NCBI GenBank assembly: GCA_023300575.1
Contig: JALZUT010000109.1
Span: forward strand, 1 to 34,965
Source of the DNA: Olleya sp.
GTDB lineage: Bacteria; Bacteroidota; Bacteroidia; Flavobacteriales; Flavobacteriaceae
Reading direction: 5' to 3'
DNA: 34,965 nt
The position numbers and the translations under genes are program-made. The notes beneath the pieces were generated by a model, which saw only the letters and a program-made list of their open reading frames with translations, was not told the origin of the DNA and did not search any database. Positions 29,302 through 34,965 of this stretch are shown here, piece after piece (positions within the stretch are counted from its first letter, which is position 1; the number at the start of each line of letters is the position of its first letter).

Positions 29302-30723
29302 ATGAAGAAGATGTTAACCTTGGTTTTAGTTTCGGTATTGGGAGGTGCATTTACCCTTGGAACTTACATAACCTTTCTTGAAAAAGAAGCACAACAAATT
29401 ACAATAGAAACAACTCAGAAAAATCCTGTTTTTATACCTACAAATTACAAAACAACTAATACTGCTTTAGCTGCTGCAGAAAATATTGACTTTACTACTG
29501 CTGCAGATAAAACATTAAATACTGTGGTACATGTTAAAAATACAACTATAAATAACACATCTGTTACCATACAAGACTTGTTTTATGGTCGTGCACCACA
29601 AAGTAAACAATTAGGTACTGGTAGTGGTGTTATAATTTCTCCTGATGGCCATATTATTACCAATAACCATGTTATTGAAAACTCTGATGAACTTACTGTT
29701 ACGCTTAACGATAATCGTACTTTAAAAGCAATAATTGTTGGTACAGATCCAAAAACAGATATTGCGTTACTTAAAGTTGAAGCTGAAGGTGATTTACCTT
29801 ACACCACTTTTGGAGATAGTGATACTGCTAAAATTGGCGAGTGGGTTTTAGCAGTCGGTAATCCATTTAATTTAACATCAACGGTTACCGCTGGTATCAT
29901 TAGTGCTAAATCTAGAGATCTAAGTGGTAGTAGTTTACAATCTTTTATACAGACAGATGCAGCTGTAAACCCAGGAAATTCTGGTGGCGCATTAGTCAAT
30001 ACTGCTGGAGAATTAATTGGTATCAATACCGCAATCACTTCTCAAACAGGATCTTATATTGGGTATTCTTTTGCTGTACCAAGTAATATTGCTAAAAAAG
30101 TAATCCAAGATATTATGGAGTTTGGTAATGTACAGAATGGTATTCTGGGTGTAATTGGCAACTCCCTAAATAGCAATTATGCTGAAAAACTGGGTGTTGC
30201 AGAAACCGAAGGGTTTTACGTTGATGATGTAGAAGAAGATAGTGGTGCAGCACTTGCTGGAATAAAAAGTGGTGATATTATTAAGAAAGTTGATGACATC
30301 AAAATTAAAAAATTTAGTGATTTAAGAGGGTTTTTAGATTCTAAACGTCCTAATGATATAGTCAATGTTAGCGTATTAAGAAATGGAGTTGAAAAAGAAA
30401 TTCAAGTAACTTTAATAAAAAATGCCACCTTTTCTTTTTCTCTTATAGGTGAATTAAAAAATGCAAAACCAAAAGAATTAAGAAAATTTGATATTAAAAA
30501 TGGTTTAAAAATCCAGACAATGACAGAAGATGATTATTACTCAAAATACTGGAGAGCAAATGGTATTGTAGCTGGTAATATTTTAAAAACAATTAATGAC
30601 ATTGAAATTAATTCTATTGAAGAATTAAAAGATATTGTGAAAAATTTAGATAGAAAAGAATCTATTAGATTAATTGTTGTTAATTCTAGTGGACAAACAG
30701 AACGTCATTCGTTTGGTAGATAG
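29302..30723 (+). CDS. HtrA/DegQ-like trypsin-type periplasmic serine protease with PDZ domains
   Basis: 473 aa; GSGVIISPDGHIITNNHVIE (His), TDPKTDIALLKVE (Asp), QTDAAVNPGNSGGALVN (Ser), PDZ EEDSGAALAGIKSGDIIKKVDDIKI. Confidence 0.95.
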   Translation: MKKMLTLVLVSVLGGAFTLGTYITFLEKEAQQITIETTQKNPVFIPTNYKTTNTALAAAENIDFTTAADKTLNTVVHVKNTTINNTSVTIQDLFYGRAPQSKQLGTGSGVIISPDGHIITNNHVIENSDELTVTLNDNRTLKAIIVGTDPKTDIALLKVEAEGDLPYTTFGDSDTAKIGEWVLAVGNPFNLTSTVTAGIISAKSRDLSGSSLQSFIQTDAAVNPGNSGGALVNTAGELIGINTAITSQTGSYIGYSFAVPSNIAKKVIQDIMEFGNVQNGILGVIGNSLNSNYAEKLGVAETEGFYVDDVEEDSGAALAGIKSGDIIKKVDDIKIKKFSDLRGFLDSKRPNDIVNVSVLRNGVEKEIQVTLIKNATFSFSLIGELKNAKPKELRKFDIKNGLKIQTMTEDDYYSKYWRANGIVAGNILKTINDIEINSIEELKDIVKNLDRKESIRLIVVNSSGQTERHSFGR

Positions 30724-30741
30724 TATAAAACTGAAATCAGT

Positions 30742-30785
30742 AATAAAAGCACTTAATTTTAAAAATTAAGTGCTTTTATTTTTTT
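30742..30785 (+). terminator. Terminator after the htrA-like gene
   Basis: AATAAAAGCACTTAATTTT-A-AAAATTAAGTGCTTTTATT, perfect 19-nt arms followed by T-run. Confidence 0.9.
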
Positions 30786-30819
30786 ATCAATTTTCCTTTA
30801 CGAAAACGTTTGAAATCTA

Positions 30820-30827
30820 TACTTTTG
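30820..30827 (+). promoter_or_regulatory. Candidate -7 element TACTTTTG upstream of gap
   Basis: TAnnTTTG match about 38 nt upstream of the gap ATG. Confidence 0.5.
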
Positions 30828-30865
30828 CGGATATTTTGCAACTCTAATTAACAACACTAAACAAA

Positions 30866-32314
30866 ATGTCTATTAACGAAACTTACGAAAACGAATTAGC
30901 ATTTCAAGCCGACCGACGCAGAGCAACTGTAGAATTCATTAAAATTGTTAGTGATTTATGGTATGATAAGTCAATTGAATTGGTGATTTTTAGAAATCCA
31001 TTAATTGATAGAAATGTATCAGAAATTTTAAATCTACACGAATATGCTGGCGAATTTGTACAAAAACCAATATCAATTTTTGATTCAGTAGAAATCGCAC
31101 AAGCTATTAAGACTTTAGACGTACCTCCTGCTAAACTTGATATTGGTAAACTAACTTACGAGTATCATCTAGAAGAAAAAAAGTACAGCAATGCTATGGC
31201 TTTTGTAGCTAATAAGCTAAAAGACGCTAGTAGTACAGAAGACATTACACCTAAAGATGTTGTACTTTATGGTTTTGGTCGTATTGGACGTTTAGTTGCT
31301 AGAGAGTTAATGACTCGTACCGGTAAAGGTAGTCAGTTACGTTTACGCGCTATTGTAACGCGTGGTAAATTAGATGCAACTGTTTTAGAAAAGCGTGCTG
31401 CTTTACTGCGTAACGATTCTGTACATGGTGAATTTTCTGGAACTGTAACTGCAGACTTAAAAAAAGAAGCTTTAATCATAAACGGAACAACCGTTAAAAT
31501 AATTAGCGCTAATCAACCAGAAGATATAGATTACACTAAATACGGAATTAATAATGCGTTAATAATAGACAACACAGGTGTCTTTAGAGATAAAGTAGCT
31601 TTAGAACGTTTAAAAGCATCTAAAGGTGCAAGTAAAGTATTATTAACTGCTCCTGGAAAAGGGATTCCTAATATTGTTTATGGTGTTAATCATTTAGAAA
31701 ACAATCCAGATAAATTAGATATTTTCTCTGCTGCTTCTTGTACTACAAATGCTATTACACCTGTTTTAAAAGCAATGGAAGACACATATGGCGTAACATC
31801 TGGACATTTAGAAACCATTCACGCCTATACAAACGATCAAAACTTAGTTGATAATTTTCATAGTAAATACAGACGTGGTCGTGCAGCTGCTTTAAATATG
31901 GTAATTACCGAAACTGGAGCTGGTAAAGCTGTATCTAAAGCCTTACCAAGTTTTGAAGGTAAACTAACCTCTAACGCAATACGCGTACCTGTACCAAACG
32001 GTTCTTTAGCTATATTAAACTTAGAATTAAGTTCTAAAGCAAGTATAGACAGTATTAATGCAACACTTAAAAAGTATGCATTAGAAGGCGACTTAGTAGA
32101 ACAAATTAAATACGAAATGAGTGATGAATTAGTATCTACAGATATTATTGGTAGTTCTGCACCTTCAATCTACGACAGTAAAGCAACTATAGTACGTAAA
32201 GATGGTAAAAATGCTATTCTTTATATATGGTATGATAATGAGTATGGTTATAGCCATCAAGTCATTAGATTAGCTAAATACATTGCTAAAGTAAGACGTT
32301 ATACTTACTATTAA
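30866..32314 (+). CDS. gap: Glyceraldehyde-3-phosphate dehydrogenase (long, N-terminally extended form)
   Basis: 482 aa; VVLYGFGRIGRLVARELM begins around residue 130; SAASCTTNAITPVLKAMED active-site Cys; IWYDNEYGYSHQVIRLAKYI. Confidence 0.95.
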   Translation: MSINETYENELAFQADRRRATVEFIKIVSDLWYDKSIELVIFRNPLIDRNVSEILNLHEYAGEFVQKPISIFDSVEIAQAIKTLDVPPAKLDIGKLTYEYHLEEKKYSNAMAFVANKLKDASSTEDITPKDVVLYGFGRIGRLVARELMTRTGKGSQLRLRAIVTRGKLDATVLEKRAALLRNDSVHGEFSGTVTADLKKEALIINGTTVKIISANQPEDIDYTKYGINNALIIDNTGVFRDKVALERLKASKGASKVLLTAPGKGIPNIVYGVNHLENNPDKLDIFSAASCTTNAITPVLKAMEDTYGVTSGHLETIHAYTNDQNLVDNFHSKYRRGRAAALNMVITETGAGKAVSKALPSFEGKLTSNAIRVPVPNGSLAILNLELSSKASIDSINATLKKYALEGDLVEQIKYEMSDELVSTDIIGSSAPSIYDSKATIVRKDGKNAILYIWYDNEYGYSHQVIRLAKYIAKVRRYTYY

Positions 32315-32333
32315 TAAAAATATAATTAAGGTT

Positions 32334-32367
32334 AAAAAAGGGCGTTTTAAAAAAACGTCCTTTTTTG
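32334..32367 (+). terminator. Terminator after gap
   Basis: AAAAAAGGGCGTTTTAAAAAAACGTCCTTTTTT hairpin with T-run. Confidence 0.85.
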
Positions 32368-32416
32368 TACGCAACCTTTAGAGCGTTTTTGCATCTATAA
32401 ATAAATACTTTTCTTT

Positions 32417-32932
32417 ATGAAAAAACGAATCAACTACCTGTCTATTTTTATCCTGCTCTTTGCAAGTTCTTGTTGGTACACAGCTAATGATGATGATATT
32501 TCAGAACCATTTGTTCCAACAAACCAATACGAAGCAGTAACAATGCTAAGAACAGAATTTGAAAACTCTACAACTCTTGAAGAGGCCAAACCAATTGAAG
32601 AAACAGGTAAGATTTATGTAAAAGGTAATTTATTGTTTATAAATCAACCTAATAAAGGATTTCATGTTTTTGATAACAGTGATCCTTCAAACCCTATTAA
32701 TTTATCTTTTATTAAAGTACTAGGATCTTCAGATTTAAGTATTAAAAATAACATGTTGTATATTAATAATGCTACCGATTTAATTGCTCTAAAACCAGAC
32801 TTTTCAAATGCTTCAATAGAAATTACAAAGCGTGTCATTAATACTTTTCCAGAGCTTAAGGCACCAGATGGTTTTAGCTATCACAATACACTAAGTAACG
32901 AAGTCATTATAGACTGGATTCTAATACAATAA
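32417..32932 (+). CDS. Short LVIVD-like repeat lipoprotein
   Basis: 171 aa; lipobox FASSC; GKIYVKGNLLFINQPNKGFHVFDNSDPSNPINLSFIKVLGSSDLSIKNNMLYINNATDLIALK. Confidence 0.7.
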   Translation: MKKRINYLSIFILLFASSCWYTANDDDISEPFVPTNQYEAVTMLRTEFENSTTLEEAKPIEETGKIYVKGNLLFINQPNKGFHVFDNSDPSNPINLSFIKVLGSSDLSIKNNMLYINNATDLIALKPDFSNASIEITKRVINTFPELKAPDGFSYHNTLSNEVIIDWILIQ

Positions 32933-32936
32933 TATC

Positions 32937-33683
32937 ATGAAAAAATATAGTTTTTTAATACTACCAATTGTATTAATACTAATTGGATGTTCTTCAGACT
33001 CTAGTTCTTCAGAGTCAAGTAGTTTTGATAATAGCACTGGTCAAGGTGGCTCTTTAGCTAGGTTTGCCATTTTTAACGATTACCTGTACACAGTAGATAA
33101 TCAGGATTTAAATGTATTTAATATTAGTAATAACGAACAGCCTGTTCAAGTCAATGAAGTACCAATAGGTTTTAATATTGAAACCCTTTTTAACTACAAA
33201 GAGTTTTTATTTATTGGTTCACAAAACGGAATGTTTATTTATAGTGTAGATAATCCGGAAACACCACAATTCTTATCAGAAGCTCAACACTTTACTGCTT
33301 GCGACCCTGTAGTTTCTAATTTAACTCATGCTTTTGTAACCTTACATTCTGATATAGGCTGTGGTAATATTTTAAATCAATTACAGATATATGATGTAGC
33401 AGATTTAGAAAATCCTATACTAATCTCTACCAGAAATTTAACTAGACCAATAGGCTTAGGCTTGTATGGTGATTATCTAATTGTTTGTGATGATGAAGTA
33501 AAGATATTTAATATTGCAGATCCAGAAAACAGTGTATTAGTCCATAATATAAATAGAGGTGCTTTTGATGTCATTATACAAGATAACTTATTGATTTTGG
33601 TAGGAGAAAATGGTTTATATCAATACAGTTTAGACCCTACTAATATAGAAAACACACAAGAATTAAGCACGATTAACATCTAA
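32937..33683 (+). CDS. LVIVD-like beta-propeller lipoprotein
   Basis: 248 aa; lipobox LILIGC then Ser-rich linker; repeated blade-like units NDYLYTVDNQDLNVFNISNNEQPVQV, KEFLFIGSQNGMFIYSVDNPETPQFL, GDYLIVCDDEVKIFNIADPENSVLV. Confidence 0.78.
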   Translation: MKKYSFLILPIVLILIGCSSDSSSSESSSFDNSTGQGGSLARFAIFNDYLYTVDNQDLNVFNISNNEQPVQVNEVPIGFNIETLFNYKEFLFIGSQNGMFIYSVDNPETPQFLSEAQHFTACDPVVSNLTHAFVTLHSDIGCGNILNQLQIYDVADLENPILISTRNLTRPIGLGLYGDYLIVCDDEVKIFNIADPENSVLVHNINRGAFDVIIQDNLLILVGENGLYQYSLDPTNIENTQELSTINI

Positions 33684-33705
33684 AACATTAAATTTACTCG
33701 TATAT

Positions 33706-33736
33706 AAAAAGCCTCACATTTGTGAGGCATTTTATT
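33706..33736 (+). terminator. Terminator after the lipoprotein pair
   Basis: GCCTCACA-TT-TGTGAGGC followed by ATTTTATT. Confidence 0.85.
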
Positions 33737-33804
33737 ATAATTAAACCTAATACTAATCCTTTTTTTATATTTTCGTGTTGCAAAATATTACAAACCCAAC
33801 TTAA

Positions 33805-34446
33805 ATGTCAAAATCAAACTATTTAATAACTGCTATTTTATTTGTTTTTATAGCGTTTTCGACTTCAGCACAGACACAAACACAGACACAAGCTGTTAAT
33901 GAAGATGACAAACTATCATTAGATTCTGGTACGTTACAAAGTCAATTTGAATACCTAACAAAAAAATCTACTAACTGGAGAGATGAGAGAGGACGATCTT
34001 ATGAAGTAATAAGAAACGAATGGGTTACAAAAATAAAATCTAATACTTTAGACTCCTTAAAAGCAATAAAAAAAGACTTACTAAACACACAAAATAAAGT
34101 AGTTGCTCAAAACACCGAAATAGAACAACTTAAAAGTAGTTTATCTAATACAAAAACAAATTTAGACACTACAAACCAAGAAAAAGACAGCATGTCTTTG
34201 TTTGGTATGCAAATGAGTAAAGTGGGTTACAATGCCTTAATGTGGTCTATTATTGCTGGCTTATTAGCCTTTTTATTATTCTTTATTTTTAAATTTAAAA
34301 ATAGCAATTCAATAACAAGAGCAGCTAAATTAAAACTTGAAGAAACAGAAGAAGAATTTGAAGATCACAGACGTACAGCTTTAGAACGTGAGCAAAAAGT
34401 AAGACGTCAATTACAAGACGAAATCAACAAAAATAGAAATAGCTAG
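33805..34446 (+). CDS. Conserved coiled-coil membrane protein with signal peptide
   Basis: 213 aa; signal peptide ending SAQ; coiled-coil segment; single TM SIIAGLLAFLLFFIFKF; charged C-terminal helix. Confidence 0.75.
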   Translation: MSKSNYLITAILFVFIAFSTSAQTQTQTQAVNEDDKLSLDSGTLQSQFEYLTKKSTNWRDERGRSYEVIRNEWVTKIKSNTLDSLKAIKKDLLNTQNKVVAQNTEIEQLKSSLSNTKTNLDTTNQEKDSMSLFGMQMSKVGYNALMWSIIAGLLAFLLFFIFKFKNSNSITRAAKLKLEETEEEFEDHRRTALEREQKVRRQLQDEINKNRNS

Positions 34447-34464
34447 CTTCGACAAGCTCAGCTA
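34447..34464 (+). repeat. Partial copy of the prmC dispersed repeat
   Basis: CTTCGACAAGCTCAGCTA starts directly after the TAG stop; shares the core TTCGACAAGCTCAG with 16023..16046. Confidence 0.6.
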
Positions 34465-34477
34465 CTTTCTTTAATAA

Positions 34478-34512
34478 ACAAATCTGTAAATTTAACTTTA
34501 CAGATTTGTTTT
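34478..34512 (+). terminator. Terminator after the coiled-coil membrane protein
   Basis: ACAAATCTGTAAA-TTTAAC-TTTACAGATTTGT, perfect 13-bp stem followed by TTTTA. Confidence 0.85.
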
Positions 34513-34529
34513 ATGACAATAATTATAGC

Positions 34530-34948
34530 CAACTTATTTCATAATAATTCTAGGATTTGTTATGCTTTTTAACGGACTTGACTACGATTACTTTGAAGGC
34601 AACAAATTTAATTTCATTATTCAACGAGACCTACTTTGGAAGCGATTCTTGGACATTTATTAAAATTACAGAAGCTTGTATAGAAAGTAAAATAATAGCA
34701 ATAATACTTAGAGGTTTATTTACAGCATTATCAAAAGAAAAAATTGAAGACTAATTTACTTCTAAATTAGGAACAGACTCTTTTGTTTGGGCTATAATAG
34801 TAAATTATGTCATTCTTTTAACAGCTATTATATTTATTATGATTTGACATTTCTTACTGTACTAGTATTCAACATGTTTACATCTCTAGTATTCTTTATT
34901 ATTCGTTTTAACTTTTTAAAATTTAAATCCAGTAGCGATGAAGAATAA
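34530..34948 (+). pseudogene. Decayed multi-pass membrane protein
   Basis: Fragments in shifting frames: ILGFVMLFNGLDYDYFEGNKFNF; NLISLFNETYFGSDSWTFIKITEACIESKIIAIILRGLFTALSKEKIED*FTSKLGTDSFVWAIIVNYVILLTAIIFIM; FNMFTSLVFFIIRFNFLKFKSSSDEE*. Confidence 0.65.
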
Positions 34949-34965
34949 TATAAAAGTACAACGTG
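34938..34965 (+). CDS. Start of a probable HTH (XRE-type) regulator, truncated by window end
   Basis: ATG AAG AAT AAT ATA AAA GTA CAA CGT (MKNNIKVQR) overlaps the end of the membrane protein remnant; resembles the N-terminus of small XRE regulators. Confidence 0.4.

Overview
This 35 kb, AT-rich window looks like chromosomal DNA of a marine-type Flavobacteriaceae (Bacteroidota). Most of it is conserved housekeeping sequence: fabI, recN, porD-like (DUF4835), coaBC, rpoZ-like, bamD, dapA, ligA, prmC, ribD, yigZ-like, dnaA, an rsmI-like methylase, mltG, dapF, an htrA/degQ-like protease and gap. I saw no CRISPR array, tRNA, rRNA, transposase, phage module or recognisable defence island, and no clearly new multi-gene system. 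The unusual content is: (1) a short dispersed repeat, read in two different frames, inserted twice in-frame into prmC, with a third partial copy near the right end; (2) a nested palindromic intergenic element after ribD; (3) at least five decayed genes: a T9SS fibronectin-III cargo, an FG-GAP/VCBS protein, a low-molecular-weight PTPase next to dnaA, a T9SS PQQ-type sugar dehydrogenase, and a membrane protein in front of a probable HTH regulator. The housekeeping genes between them are intact; (4) a 5'-nucleotidase split into two genes with the C-terminal domain gene first; (5) a tandem pair of LVIVD-like beta-propeller lipoproteins. Family assignments come from motif recognition, not database searches.
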